Assembly: GCF_047302465.1 (NCBI RefSeq)
Contig: NZ_CP178621.1
Location: forward strand, 1,984,001 to 2,048,000
Source of the DNA: JACMRP01 sp047302465
Lineage (GTDB): Bacteria > Bdellovibrionota > Bdellovibrionia > Bdellovibrionales > Bdellovibrionaceae
Direction of reading: 5' to 3'
Length of the DNA stretch: 64,000 bases
In this document: positions 1 through 9,330 of the stretch, in pieces
Layout: each line of letters begins with the position of its first letter
Position numbering within the stretch: position 1 is the stretch's first letter
The notes under the pieces: generated by a model
Told to the model about the DNA's origin: nothing
The model's database searches: none
Seen by the model: only the letters and a program-made list of their open reading frames with translations
Translations under genes and position numbers: made by a program

Positions 1-567
1 CAGCTTCAACATCGTATCGAGAAGGAAGAGTTTAAAAATGCTCTTCTTCGTAATCAGCTGAGCGACTTCCAGCAAAGTGTTGCGGCGGTTTTGCCATCTA
101 ATTCTGCACTGAGAACTCAATTGGCAAGCTATGAAGTTAGAAACTTTGCAAGTGGACTTCGCGTGCCAGCGAGTGAATCGCAAATGGACCTCTCTGGGGT
201 TATCTTTGAAAAGGGTAAAAAGCTTTTTAAAGATCAAAAGTACGAAAAGTCCATCAAGGAATTCCGTCGTGTTTTGGATGCCTATCCTCTTTCTCGTTAC
301 AAAGTGGAAAGTCACTTCTTCATGGCAGAGGCCTTCTTCTTGCAAAAAGACTATAAGAGCAGTCTTGATCTGATTGATCAAATGGTTCAACAGTATCCGG
401 ACAATGACCTTACAGGCTATGTAATGCTTCGTATGGGCCAAATTAGCGAGCTAAACAACCGTCTTGAGGAAGCTTCTGAAGTTTACAAGACGGTCCAGTT
501 GAACTTCAAAAACGATCAGCTGCGCGCTCAGGCGCATAAGCTTGCTGAGGGAGTTCAGGTCGAGTGA
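1..567 (+). CDS. TPR protein, YbgF/CpoB-like C-terminal part (5' end cut by window)
   Basis: The reading frame is open from the first base of the window, so only the last 188 residues are visible and the true start lies upstream. The first ~60 residues are charged and probably helical. Residues from about position 175 of the DNA onward form two to three tetratricopeptide-like helical pairs (GKKLFKDQKYEKSIKEF, then AEAFFLQKDYKSSLDLI, then a third ending in AHKLAEG). This arrangement, a coiled coil followed by C-terminal TPRs, resembles YbgF/CpoB, the periplasmic partner of the Tol-Pal system. The N-terminus that would confirm a signal peptide is missing, so family assignment is tentative. The stop codon overlaps the start of the next gene (TGATG), which suggests translational coupling. 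Confidence 0.8.
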   Translation, partial: QLQHRIEKEEFKNALLRNQLSDFQQSVAAVLPSNSALRTQLASYEVRNFASGLRVPASESQMDLSGVIFEKGKKLFKDQKYEKSIKEFRRVLDAYPLSRYKVESHFFMAEAFFLQKDYKSSLDLIDQMVQQYPDNDLTGYVMLRMGQISELNNRLEEASEVYKTVQLNFKNDQLRAQAHKLAEGVQVE

Positions 568-1310
568 TGAAAAAGTTCGCGCACTTGTTGTTATTTCTGG
601 CGGCGTTTCAAGTAGAGGTTCGAGTTCGTGCCTCTGAATCTACAGCAGTTTCTTTTCCTGAAAATTGTATCGGCAAAAGCATTCCTTGTTCATTCAAAGT
701 GACTGAGGATAAGTGGTCTTATGAAGCGGGTGCCATAAAATTGCGCGCGCCAATGAATACTATTTTGACAGAAAATTCAAAAACCAGGGACTGGACTGTC
801 GTAGAAGGCAGTCTTTGGGTGCAAAATGCTCCGTCTGTCAGAGTAAAAACCGTTTCTGCAGAAGTAGAAGCGAGTAGTGGTCAGTACTGGGTTTTTGCAG
901 AAAAAAACCGCACGGTGTTTCGTAATATCAGTTCAAAACTTGTAGTTACCTTCAAAGATCAAAGTAAAATGGAAATTCCTAGAGGCTTTGAAATTTGGGT
1001 GGGCAGCGTAAACTCCGAAGCGAAAGTGGAGCATGGAATGGTGGAGCCAATCGACCTCAAGCAACACTTGAAGTCTTGGTTTGCGCTTTATCCAGGGACT
1101 CGCCAACAGTTCGTTTCTGAAGTTCAAGACCTGAAAGACCAATGGGCAGACCTAATCGAAGAAAGCGGCGACATTTATAAAAAAGTTGCCGAAAGAAAGA
1201 TGGCTGCTCTAGACGAGGAAAAGCGCAAGCAGCTTGAAGTTCAGAAGAAAAAAGACGACGATCGCCGCCAGTTGCGTGAACGTTTTCATAAGCGCGTTTT
1301 TGAATACTAA
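567..1310 (+). CDS. Secreted FecR-like protein with basic C-terminal helix
   Basis: The preferred start is the ATG at 567, which overlaps the TGA of the upstream gene; a GTG lies one codon earlier. The first ~23 residues (MKKFAHLLLFLAAFQ...) look like a signal peptide ending near RASES. Residues ~45-155 are rich in short beta strands, with an AEVEASSGQYWVFAE core and a TFKDQSKMEIPRGFEIWVG segment. Both resemble the FecR beta-barrel fold, which binds or senses envelope components. Residues ~190-247 form a highly charged helix (EERKMAALDEEKRKQLEV type). Coupling to the TPR gene suggests a shared envelope role. FecR assignment is by pattern only; no sigma-factor or TonB receptor partner is nearby. 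Confidence 0.7.
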   Translation: MKKFAHLLLFLAAFQVEVRVRASESTAVSFPENCIGKSIPCSFKVTEDKWSYEAGAIKLRAPMNTILTENSKTRDWTVVEGSLWVQNAPSVRVKTVSAEVEASSGQYWVFAEKNRTVFRNISSKLVVTFKDQSKMEIPRGFEIWVGSVNSEAKVEHGMVEPIDLKQHLKSWFALYPGTRQQFVSEVQDLKDQWADLIEESGDIYKKVAERKMAALDEEKRKQLEVQKKKDDDRRQLRERFHKRVFEY

Positions 1311-1428
1311 AATCCCGACCTTTGTTGGGCCACTAAAGTCCTGTTTTCCAATCCAAAATAACGCCTAGAGATCCTTAAAATCAGCTTTGTGATAGGCTTA
1401 AATTAGCATTTTGTAAGCTTATTTCTCA

Positions 1429-1435
1429 AGGAGGA
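1429..1435 (+). promoter_or_regulatory. Strong Shine-Dalgarno AAGGAGG
   Basis: A near-perfect anti-16S match, AAGGAGG, lies five bases before the ATG at 1441. It fixes the start of the coiled-coil gene and predicts high expression, as expected for a structural protein. Confidence 0.75.
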
Positions 1436-1440
1436 CAGGG

Positions 1441-3120
1441 ATGTCCAGTGTTGGTGGAGCATCAGATAGCAAGCGTCAGGATGATCGCGTTCGTAAAACT
1501 CGCGAAGATTATGAGAGTCGCGAGGCCGAAAATCAAAAACGACAAAAAGCTGAAATGGAACATTTGAACAAAAAGCATTACGCGGAAATCAATCGTATTA
1601 CTGCGGATTTCGATCGGGAAATGGATGAGTTGAAAAGCCATTACCGCCAAAACTTGAATGAACGTGATCAATCCAACATCCGTAAAGTAGATGAAGTCCG
1701 AAATCTGTACAAAGAACAACTTCGCAAAAAAACTGAAGAAAACGACGGCGATCGTCGCCAGATGAGAAATGCGTTTAATGGCGCGATTCAGAAGCAGAAG
1801 AGCATCAGCGAAATGCAAAAAGACAATCTTATCGAGAATCACCAGTCTGAAATTAATCAGCAAGGTGAAAAGTTTCAGGAAATGAGCTTGCGCAATCGTC
1901 AGGAGCTTAAAGAGAGTTTAGGTGACCACGATCAGAAGTTGAAGGATGCGCATGGAAGAGAAATGAACGCGACGATCAAAGATCGTGACACTCAGCTTGG
2001 CAATAAAGACCGCGACAATAAAGAACTGCGTAAAGCCTATGAAGGAAAACTAAATGCCGAACGTCGGCAGCGCGAGGCTGAATCTTCACGTTGGAATCAA
2101 AAGTACAAAGATACAGTGGCGAATAATAACGAGGAAAAAACGGACACCATGCGTACCCAGGGATTTGTCTTAAGGGGCGAGCTGGATGAGTTGAACAGAA
2201 AGTACAATAATGCCATCAATAAAAAGTACGAACAATTAGACGATGCTAACCAAGAGTTGCGTGATTCTGTGAATGATCGACTGAATGGACAGGTTCGTTC
2301 AAAACAAAGTCAAATTGAACGTTTGAGTAGTAAATTGAATCACGAAATGATCAACAACGAGCGCTTAAGAAATATTGAGCGCCGCGATTTGCAAAGTAAA
2401 CACGTTGAACAGGTAGACCTTCTTGAAAGACAAAAAGAAGGTGCTGTTGAGAATATGAAAGCGCTTAACAATAAACGCATTGGTGAGATGGTTGATCATA
2501 CCAATAAGAGTCTGAGAAATTCCAATCGTGATCATAAGAGTGAGATGGATTTGACGACTCAGCGAAATCGTCAGGATCGAGAGATGCTCGTGCAACAGCA
2601 AAAGGATGCGGTTGAACAGATTTCCGGAACAGCCGAAAGCCGTGTTAAGAAAATCACAAAGCTTTCGCGCGACAATCAGGAAGCCTATAGTAAATATTTT
2701 GATAGTTCTCTAGATCAGATGAAGGACAACTATTCAGAGCGTATCACGGAGCAGCGTGATCGTAATACCGATGACATGGTTCGTTTGAACAAGGCGATGA
2801 GTGATCGCTTCCGCGGTATGGAAAAAAATTACGGTCAAAGAATGGAAGCCCTGACAAGTACATACGAGAGTAAAATCAATCAGATGAACGAAAATCATCA
2901 GAAAGAACTCAAACGTATTGAATCGTATTATGCTCAGAGAATGAACAACAAAGATAAGGAAGTGAAGCAGTCACAAGGCAGTCTTGAGATGAAGTATGAG
3001 GCAAAGATTGCGCAGATGAACGAAGCTCATCAAGATCAACTTGATAGAATGAGTAGACGTCATCAGGAAGACATGCAAAACTTATCAACAAGAATGAGCA
3101 ACTATAGCAAAAAGGCATAA
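1441..3120 (+). CDS. Long cytoplasmic coiled-coil protein (filament-like candidate)
   Basis: The 559 residues are almost entirely charged and glutamine/asparagine-rich heptad-type sequence (Glu, Lys, Arg, Asp, Gln, Asn with spaced Met/Leu/Ile). There is no signal peptide and no transmembrane stretch. Short segments recur, such as YESKINQMNENHQKEL and YEAKIAQMNEAHQDQL near residues 475 and 520, which points to internal duplication. Almost no cysteine, tryptophan or proline is present. Such proteins form long rods or filaments; crescentin-like proteins and the Bdellovibrio coiled-coil protein Ccp are of this type. Whether this is Ccp or another rod cannot be told from sequence alone. Only five bases separate it from pyruvate kinase, so the two are probably co-transcribed. 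Confidence 0.8.
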   Translation: MSSVGGASDSKRQDDRVRKTREDYESREAENQKRQKAEMEHLNKKHYAEINRITADFDREMDELKSHYRQNLNERDQSNIRKVDEVRNLYKEQLRKKTEENDGDRRQMRNAFNGAIQKQKSISEMQKDNLIENHQSEINQQGEKFQEMSLRNRQELKESLGDHDQKLKDAHGREMNATIKDRDTQLGNKDRDNKELRKAYEGKLNAERRQREAESSRWNQKYKDTVANNNEEKTDTMRTQGFVLRGELDELNRKYNNAINKKYEQLDDANQELRDSVNDRLNGQVRSKQSQIERLSSKLNHEMINNERLRNIERRDLQSKHVEQVDLLERQKEGAVENMKALNNKRIGEMVDHTNKSLRNSNRDHKSEMDLTTQRNRQDREMLVQQQKDAVEQISGTAESRVKKITKLSRDNQEAYSKYFDSSLDQMKDNYSERITEQRDRNTDDMVRLNKAMSDRFRGMEKNYGQRMEALTSTYESKINQMNENHQKELKRIESYYAQRMNNKDKEVKQSQGSLEMKYEAKIAQMNEAHQDQLDRMSRRHQEDMQNLSTRMSNYSKKA

Positions 3121-3125
3121 TCTTC

Positions 3126-4619
3126 ATGTTAGCAGATCGCAGAGCCAAGATCGTAGCCACCATAGGTCCCGCAACTCAAGATGAGGCTTCTCTCGAGAAG
3201 GCCATCAAGGCGGGGCTGAATGTCGCCCGCTTAAACTTTAGCCACGGAAGTCACGAAGACCACCTGAAGGTCATTCAAACAGTAAGAAAACTTTCGAAGT
3301 CGCTCTTGGCTCCGGTCACTTTGCTTCAGGATTTGCAGGGGCCGAAAATTCGTGTCGGTAAATTTGAAAATGGTTCCATTACAATCAAAAAAGGTCAGCG
3401 CTTAATCATCACGACGGATGAAGTCCTCGGTAAAGACGGACTCATTCCAAGTGACTTTAAAGAGCTTCCACAATCAGTCCAAGTAGGAACCAAAATTCTA
3501 TTGGATGACGGCCTTCTAGAACTGAAAGTTCTAGCGGTGCGCGGGCACGAAGTAGATGTAGAAGTTGTGTTTGGTGGTGTTCTTAAAAACCGCAAAGGGA
3601 TGAACTTACCAGGAGCAAATCTTCCAGTTGAATGTATGACTGAAAAAGATTTAGAAGACTTAGAGTTCGGTCTTGCTAATGGTGTTGATTATGTTGCATT
3701 GAGTTTCGTGCGTCATCCGCGCGACATTCGTAAACTTCGCGAAATTATTGAAAAAAGAAACTCTAGCGCAAAAATCTGCGCAAAGATTGAAATGGTAGAG
3801 GCGCTTGAGAACCTCGAAGAAATCGCGCGTCTAAGTGATTCGGTGATGGTAGCTCGTGGAGATTTGGCAGTCGAAGTCGGGCAGACTCTTTTGCCTGGTA
3901 TTCAAAAGAAGATCATCCATCTTTGTAATCAGTTGCGTAAGCCGGTGATAACGGCAACTCAGATGTTAGATAGCATGGTGGAAAATCCTCGTCCGACAAG
4001 AGCGGAGATTACTGACGTCGCAAACGCGGTTTTGGATGGTTCAGATGCTTTGATGTTGTCGGCAGAGTCCGCAAGTGGAAAGCATCCGTTCTTGGCAATT
4101 CGCACGATGCATGAAATTATTCTTGAAGTCGAAAGAACTGAAGAGAAGTATTACAAGATCTCATTAGAAAATGAATTCCTAAGTCCTCCAGCGGCCATTG
4201 CAGCGAGTGCCAGCTTGTCAGCCTTGAAGCTGAATGCGAGCGCTATTGTGTGTTTAACGACGTCTGGTAAGACGGCAAACATCATCGCCAGTTATCGCCC
4301 TAAGGCCCGCATTATTGCGGTGACAGAGCGTATAGACGTGTTGAATACGCTTGAGCTGACGTGGGGGATTCAAACCCTGACGATTAAGCCTTATAAGACG
4401 ATGGAAGATATTCTTGAGCAGGTGGATCGTTTATTGGTTCAATATGGCCTTGCGAAGACCGGAGACCGCGTGATTTTCACTCTTGGTCAGCCGATCTCAG
4501 ATGGTGCAAAGACCAATGCGCTCTTCTTGCATATCGTGGGTGCTGAAACTCAGACTCGCGTGAAAGACGACAGCTTGCCGCTGCGTTGTCAGAACGAAGC
4601 TGCGTTGAACTGGTCTTAA
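3126..4619 (+). CDS. pyk: Pyruvate kinase
   Basis: Converts phosphoenolpyruvate and ADP to pyruvate and ATP in the cytoplasm, the last step of glycolysis. The N-terminal RRAKIVATIGPAT and LNFSHGSHEDH motifs, the active-site signature ICAKIEMVEAL (~residues 217-227, with the catalytic Lys and metal-binding Glu), ARGDLAVEVG, and the conserved TQMLDSMVENPRPTRAE motif are all present. The inserted B domain covers roughly residues 70-170, and the C-terminal allosteric domain extends past residue 350. The length of 497 is slightly above the usual ~470 because of a short C-terminal tail. It starts 5 bp after the coiled-coil gene with only a weak ribosome site, so coupling to that gene is likely. Confidence 0.97.
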   Translation: MLADRRAKIVATIGPATQDEASLEKAIKAGLNVARLNFSHGSHEDHLKVIQTVRKLSKSLLAPVTLLQDLQGPKIRVGKFENGSITIKKGQRLIITTDEVLGKDGLIPSDFKELPQSVQVGTKILLDDGLLELKVLAVRGHEVDVEVVFGGVLKNRKGMNLPGANLPVECMTEKDLEDLEFGLANGVDYVALSFVRHPRDIRKLREIIEKRNSSAKICAKIEMVEALENLEEIARLSDSVMVARGDLAVEVGQTLLPGIQKKIIHLCNQLRKPVITATQMLDSMVENPRPTRAEITDVANAVLDGSDALMLSAESASGKHPFLAIRTMHEIILEVERTEEKYYKISLENEFLSPPAAIAASASLSALKLNASAIVCLTTSGKTANIIASYRPKARIIAVTERIDVLNTLELTWGIQTLTIKPYKTMEDILEQVDRLLVQYGLAKTGDRVIFTLGQPISDGAKTNALFLHIVGAETQTRVKDDSLPLRCQNEAALNWS

Positions 4620-4660
4620 GCATCTCGCGCTAAAATCCCAAATTGAAACACCTATAATCA

Positions 4661-4696
4661 GACTTCACTCAATAATCTACGATAGAGAGTGAAGTC
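4661..4696. other. Inverted repeat between pyk and the transglutaminase gene
   Basis: A perfect 10-bp stem (GACTTCACTC at 4661-4670 and its complement at 4687-4696) encloses a 16-base loop. It lacks a clear T tract (CTTTAG follows), so it is either a weak terminator for pyk or an operator/RNA hairpin in the leader of the next gene. Confidence 0.45.
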
Positions 4697-4732
4697 CTTT
4701 AGTCGTTTGACCAAAGAGCCGTTGATATAAAT

Positions 4733-7678
4733 ATGAAGAAATTTATATTGTGTATCATAATTTTTGGTCGCAGCGCTATGGCAGCGTGGACCCCAAATAC
4801 CGAAGCTGGCGTGATTATCGATCGAGTGGACATGACAATGGATGTGAAGGCCGATGGCACTCACGTCGAAGAGGAAGAGCGACAATACACAGCGAAGAAT
4901 GAAAGCGGACGTAACAAGCTCGCATTGGAGTCTCTGACATTTTTGCCAGAGATGTCGAAGATAGAAGTTCTTAAGGCGGTATCTATCACTGACGGAGTTG
5001 AAACCGCGGTAGATTTAAAAACTATTCACGAGCGAAGTGCTGCTGGGCCTAAAGAAGGCATCACTGGTGTGAAAGAACTCGTCATTCCATTTACAAACTT
5101 AAAAATCGGTTCCTCCATCAAATACCGAATCAGAACTACCACTTTGAAGCCTCTGTATCCCGGTGTTTTTGCGATGCAATTTATGTATGGTGCCCAAGGC
5201 CCAGAGATGGCTGGAGTTGTAAAACTTCGTTCTGAGAAAAAGTTAGAGTATGCAGTTCGTGACAAAGACAAAGCTTTGAAGATTGAAGAAGGAAAAGAAA
5301 AAGAGCTTTATACGCTTACCATTACGCAGGTGAAACCAGCGAATAAGACTCTAAAAGACGAGCGTCTTCCGATGCTCTCGCATGATTCGTTTCCGCAGGT
5401 GCAAGTTACAACTGTCAAAAACTGGCAAGAGTTTTCAGGCTTGATTGCGGATAAATATGAAGCTCGCCTTCAGGAAGAATTGCCTCCGGTCTTTAAAGCC
5501 ATCGTTGATAAAGCCGCTCTCAAGAAAGACGTTTACGAGAAAATCGACACTGTGACCTCAGAGCTTGCAACAATCATGACATACTCGGGGAACTGGACGA
5601 CTTTGGAAAAAATGTTTTTCCCCCGTGGACATAAAGAAGTTGCGGGCTCTAAAACCGGAGATTGCAAAGACTTTGCGACGTCAACAGCCGCAATGCTCAG
5701 AAAACTGGGTATCAGCGCCAACGTCGCTTTAGTTGGACGGAAAAGTCCTTATGATCCTGGCCAAGTGATACAAACGACGGCTCTGAAAGAAGAGCTCGCA
5801 ATGCCATCTTTATTTAACCACGCCATTGTGCGTGTGGAGCTACCTGCGAAGAAGGTCCTCTGGGTGGATCCGACAAATGCGGTTAGCAACTCGCGGTTTT
5901 CCAATTCTGATATTGCTGGTTCTGCCGCTTTGAATGTTGCGAAGTCGACAATAGCCATCGAGAAAGTGCCATATTCTGGTGTCGAGGACTCCGTTGTTAA
6001 AGTTGATAAAAAGTTGAAACTCAGCGCTGACGAAAAAGGCGAGAGTGAAGGTTCTATTTCAATGACCGGCTTTTTTGCTGTGAGTGTCATGGATACGGCC
6101 TTTAGAGAAGGGGCAAAGAAAGCCAATCAAAATGTGGGGGATATCTTTGGGATAGCGCTAGAAGATGTCGGTGAAAGTATCAAGGCGGATTACAAATCCC
6201 GTATCGCCCAAAATTTTGAAGCCAAGGTAAAAACGTTCGGCGAAAAAGTTTTCGCGGAAAAGGAAAATAAGGAGTATTTGTATTTTCCTCTTCCACCTTA
6301 CTTAAGCATCTATTTTGCAGGGTATGCTCCAGGTCGTGTAACTGATTTTTATGCGTTCGTTAAGAGCCGCTATGAGGGGCGTACCGTAGTTGAAGGCTTT
6401 GATTTCGTTGATACTGAGAGTTTCGGTTGTTATGCCGTCAGCCCTTGGGTGGATGTAGAGCGCCGTTTGGTCAAAAACGAAAAAGGCTTTGAAGTTATAG
6501 ATCGTGTTACTTTTAAGAAGGACATGATTCCAGTCGCGGAGCTAACTGATGAAGAGTATGGCTCTTCAATGAGCGACATAGAATCTTGTGTTGGTGCGCA
6601 AACGGTACAAGTCCAAAAGTTGACTCCTGGTTTGACTCTGCAAAAGCGCCTAAGCCGTTTTACAATGACAGAGATTAAGAGGCTGGATGGCATCAGCGGG
6701 CCTGGCAGTGTGCGAAGATCCATGGAAGTTAAAATGATCGCCGAGCACATGCTGCAAAAGAATCCAAAAGACATGGATGTATTGATTGAAAAAATACGCG
6801 CCGAAAGATTTATCGGCTATCGTCAAGGAGCGATTATTGGTCCCGTATTTGTAGAGTATGCGGATCGTAGTATAGATGACATTTTGTCCAAAGACCCAAA
6901 TCAACCACGAGCATTGATACAAAAGTCTTACAATATGATTTACGGTCAGAAAATGGATCAGGCTAAAACATATTTCACTAAGGCTTACTATGCCTCTAAA
7001 GAAAAAACCTTTGAGTTGTATAGGCTTGGTGGATATCTATCGTCTACAATCGCGAACTACTCGGTTGCCGAAGGGTCTTATTCAAAAGCTTTGGCATTAG
7101 CAAAAACAGACGCGGAAAAGGCCCATGCCTATAGAAGCTTGGGCGGTGTGTATCTGGATCAGAAAAATCATACAAAGGCAGAGACCTACTTGTACAGCGC
7201 CTTGAAATATAGTCCCGACGATGCGTGGTTGATGAACGATATTGTTGTTCTTGCTCTGAATAAAAGTGATTATGACGGCGCTATTGAGGTCGGCGAGAAA
7301 ATGTTGAAAGTAGCTAGTTTTGGTGTTGGGCGCATTAATGTTGCGAGTGCCTATGGCCGAAAAGCCGCCAAGATACTTAGTTCGAACTCTCAAGATGTCA
7401 CCCGTTTTGAAAAAGCCGCGGACCTCGCGATGAAGGGGATGAAGTGGGATGAAAAGTCAGTGGATTGCATGCTTGCGCTTGGTCAATCCCTACATGAGAC
7501 CGCGGCTCTTAAAAAAGATGTTGGGTTGATGAAGAGATCTATGGATGTGTCGATTAAAGCCGTCGCCCATGCAAAAGGACCATATCAGATACAAAAAGCG
7601 ACCGAGGTACTTAATAAGGCGAGTGCGGCACATTCTCAGATGATGCGTGATTCTATGAGAAAGCCAGCGGGTGAGTAA
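4733..7678 (+). CDS. Exported DUF3857-transglutaminase-TPR protein
   Basis: Begins with a signal-peptide-like segment (MKKFILCIIIFGRSAMA). Residues ~30-200 match the DUF3857 pattern of beta-rich domains that precede bacterial transglutaminase-like folds. Residues ~285-385 carry the papain-like triad: Cys311 in GDCKDFATS, His363 in LFNHAIVRVEL and Asp379 in VLWVDPTN. The C-terminal third (~residues 700-930) contains TPR-like helices (ALIQKSYNMIYGQKMDQA, AHAYRSLGGVYLDQKN). Likely a periplasmic or outer-membrane-associated protein that processes or cross-links proteins or peptides; the substrate is unknown. At 981 residues it is large but normal for DUF3857-transglutaminase-TPR fusions. A bidirectional terminator follows it. 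Confidence 0.8.
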   Translation: MKKFILCIIIFGRSAMAAWTPNTEAGVIIDRVDMTMDVKADGTHVEEEERQYTAKNESGRNKLALESLTFLPEMSKIEVLKAVSITDGVETAVDLKTIHERSAAGPKEGITGVKELVIPFTNLKIGSSIKYRIRTTTLKPLYPGVFAMQFMYGAQGPEMAGVVKLRSEKKLEYAVRDKDKALKIEEGKEKELYTLTITQVKPANKTLKDERLPMLSHDSFPQVQVTTVKNWQEFSGLIADKYEARLQEELPPVFKAIVDKAALKKDVYEKIDTVTSELATIMTYSGNWTTLEKMFFPRGHKEVAGSKTGDCKDFATSTAAMLRKLGISANVALVGRKSPYDPGQVIQTTALKEELAMPSLFNHAIVRVELPAKKVLWVDPTNAVSNSRFSNSDIAGSAALNVAKSTIAIEKVPYSGVEDSVVKVDKKLKLSADEKGESEGSISMTGFFAVSVMDTAFREGAKKANQNVGDIFGIALEDVGESIKADYKSRIAQNFEAKVKTFGEKVFAEKENKEYLYFPLPPYLSIYFAGYAPGRVTDFYAFVKSRYEGRTVVEGFDFVDTESFGCYAVSPWVDVERRLVKNEKGFEVIDRVTFKKDMIPVAELTDEEYGSSMSDIESCVGAQTVQVQKLTPGLTLQKRLSRFTMTEIKRLDGISGPGSVRRSMEVKMIAEHMLQKNPKDMDVLIEKIRAERFIGYRQGAIIGPVFVEYADRSIDDILSKDPNQPRALIQKSYNMIYGQKMDQAKTYFTKAYYASKEKTFELYRLGGYLSSTIANYSVAEGSYSKALALAKTDAEKAHAYRSLGGVYLDQKNHTKAETYLYSALKYSPDDAWLMNDIVVLALNKSDYDGAIEVGEKMLKVASFGVGRINVASAYGRKAAKILSSNSQDVTRFEKAADLAMKGMKWDEKSVDCMLALGQSLHETAALKKDVGLMKRSMDVSIKAVAHAKGPYQIQKATEVLNKASAAHSQMMRDSMRKPAGE

Positions 7679-7682
7679 TAGG

Positions 7683-7713
7683 AAAAAACATCTCCTAGCG
7701 GAGATGTTTTTTT
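7683..7713. terminator. Bidirectional rho-independent terminator
   Basis: Stem AAAAAACATCTCC / GGAGATGTTTTTT with a four-base TAGC loop, 13 bp and T-rich on both sides. It serves the upstream plus-strand gene and the convergent minus-strand regulator. Its left arm and loop include the TAG stop of the minus-strand gene at 7695-7697, so the terminator is built into the end of that coding region. Confidence 0.85.
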
Positions 7714-8672
7714 AGGTTGTTGATAAGAGCCCAGTTCTTACACATCTTGTTTACGTCCGCGGGATTCACGGTGACGTAGACGCCGGATTCTTCCATGATT
7801 TTTTCAGAAACTAATTTCTTCTCAATGACTACATTCAATTCTTCGATGCGCACAAGGCGGCCAAGTTCTTTCATAGAGTCATTTTGAACATCGTTCACGT
7901 TAATCTTGTGAAAGCCTTTTGCATCAGGTTGAACTTTAGAAGCAAAGTGCAGAACCGCTTCAAGGACTTTTACTTCCTCATCACGTAAAGAGACCTTCTC
8001 TTTGTCAGAGCTAAAGAGCCAATCGTTATACCAATCTACAAACTCAAACAAGTAATCCGCTTGCAGGTTGATCATCTTCTGGCGGCCTTCTCCTAAATCC
8101 TCGATGGTCATATAGCCAAGAGTTTTAAGGGCTGCCGTCATGCTGTTCATTTTGTTCGTTGCTTCTTGGAAAATCTGAATTGTATAGCGACGGAGAGTGC
8201 CCGATGGGATTGAGATTCCGCCTTCTTCTGGTTTTCCATATTTATGCCCAACGAAATTAACCAAAGATAAAAGCTTGTTCACCACATGAGGAGGAAAACG
8301 ATCTTCTTCCTGATTTGGGGTTTCTAGCATTTTGATTTTTTTGTTCGCCTCGCGCAAATTTTCGTTCATGGTTCTCATGATCGCTTTTACCCATACAGGT
8401 AAAGAATCCATCTGCTGATTGAGGCCTTCATAAGGAAGAGAAATAACTTCAGAATCCTTCATGGCTTTGACATTGGCGCTGCGGGGCTTTTTATCGAAGA
8501 TAGCCATTTCGCCCACCATCGAGCCGGGGCCGATCTCTGCAAGGACGACTTCAGAAGTTCCTTTAGTTTTAGTAACGGCAAGCATTCCTGATTTTACGAT
8601 GTACATCGCATCAGGTGCATCTCCTTCACGAAACAGATAGGTATCTTTTGCGACTTTTTTGCCGTCAGCCAC
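7695..8672 (-). CDS. Cyclic-nucleotide-binding-domain protein, CRP-like N-terminus
   Basis: Starts at GTG 8672, preceded by AGGGGA. Residues ~8-115 form a cNMP-binding beta barrel (TYLFREGDAPDAMYIVKSG). The phosphate-binding cassette GEMAIFDKKPRSANV (~residues 50-64) keeps the Glu that contacts the ribose and the Arg that contacts the cyclic phosphate, so ligand binding is plausible. A helix follows (NENLREANKKIKMLE). The rest, ~residues 130-325, does not look like the short CRP winged helix. It may hold two helical or winged-helix segments, around RRYTIQIFQEATNKMNSMTAALK and LRDEEVKVLEAVLHF. Probably a cyclic-nucleotide-responsive regulator; the output mechanism is uncertain. Confidence 0.8.
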   Translation of the reverse strand: MADGKKVAKDTYLFREGDAPDAMYIVKSGMLAVTKTKGTSEVVLAEIGPGSMVGEMAIFDKKPRSANVKAMKDSEVISLPYEGLNQQMDSLPVWVKAIMRTMNENLREANKKIKMLETPNQEEDRFPPHVVNKLLSLVNFVGHKYGKPEEGGISIPSGTLRRYTIQIFQEATNKMNSMTAALKTLGYMTIEDLGEGRQKMINLQADYLFEFVDWYNDWLFSSDKEKVSLRDEEVKVLEAVLHFASKVQPDAKGFHKINVNDVQNDSMKELGRLVRIEELNVVIEKKLVSEKIMEESGVYVTVNPADVNKMCKNWALINNLKKHLR

Positions 8673-8764
8673 TGTCGTCCCCTCGCTAAAACGTCTTCCA
8701 TAATTATGACTTTAAAGAAGGGTAGCGGCAAATGGACCTAGACCTAGGTAGCGCGCAGGAAGGA

Positions 8765-9226
8765 CTATTTTTGAAGATGGCCAAGAACTGCTTCGAGGCG
8801 AGCGACTAGATCTTGCAGGGCAGGTTGGCTCTTGATGCTTTGAAGCTGATGAAAAGAAATCAAATCATTATCTTGAACACCCAAATCAGACATCAGTTTT
8901 GAAGGCTGATGAAAGCGAACAACCCAGCCAGCTGTGTCTTTGAAAACGGACACGTCTTTTTGCAAAGTGCCCAGGCTTTTTTCCATTGCTTGAATTTGCT
9001 CTTCAGTGATGTTGAGGTTTCCGGCGGCATCTGCGGGAGGTCTGATAGAAAGTGGAGCCGGTACAGAGGATGTATTGGCGTCAGAGGCAATTCCGCGCTG
9101 AGAACCGAGAATTTTAGCGGGAACTTCTTGGTAGTAAGAAGTCGCTGAGTACCTTTTCATAAAAAAAGCGTAGATCCCAGTGATTGTGAAAATACCGCCG
9201 ATAATCAGGAGTGAAAACTGTCTCAT
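8765..9226 (-). CDS. Small single-pass membrane protein, unknown
   Basis: Starts at ATG 9226 with an AAGG site just upstream. One N-terminal transmembrane helix (FSLLIIGGIFTITGIYAFFM, residues 4-23) is followed by a ~130-residue polar domain. That domain has a helix (NITEEQIQAMEKSLGTLQKDV) and a short strand pair (DTAGWVVRFHQPSKL). The C-terminal helix is amphipathic. No family was recognised. It is likely anchored in the inner membrane with its C-terminus in the periplasm. Confidence 0.65.
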   Translation of the reverse strand: MRQFSLLIIGGIFTITGIYAFFMKRYSATSYYQEVPAKILGSQRGIASDANTSSVPAPLSIRPPADAAGNLNITEEQIQAMEKSLGTLQKDVSVFKDTAGWVVRFHQPSKLMSDLGVQDNDLISFHQLQSIKSQPALQDLVARLEAVLGHLQK

Positions 9227-9259
9227 ACCTTAATGGTAAGGCCGTGAGAGCAGAAAATG

Positions 9260-9290
9260 CAAGACCCCCGACTTATCGTCGAGGGTCTTG
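9260..9290 (-). terminator. Terminator of the thiolase/CoA-transferase operon
   Basis: Near-perfect inverted repeat CAAGACCCCCGAC / GTCGAGGGTCTTG with a 5-base loop, lying just after the stop of the CoA-transferase beta gene. Read on the minus strand it is followed by CATTTTCT, a weak T-rich run. Confidence 0.7.
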
Positions 9291-9330
9291 TTATAAGATT
9301 CAATTTATTGAGGTTGAGCTGGACGTCTGA

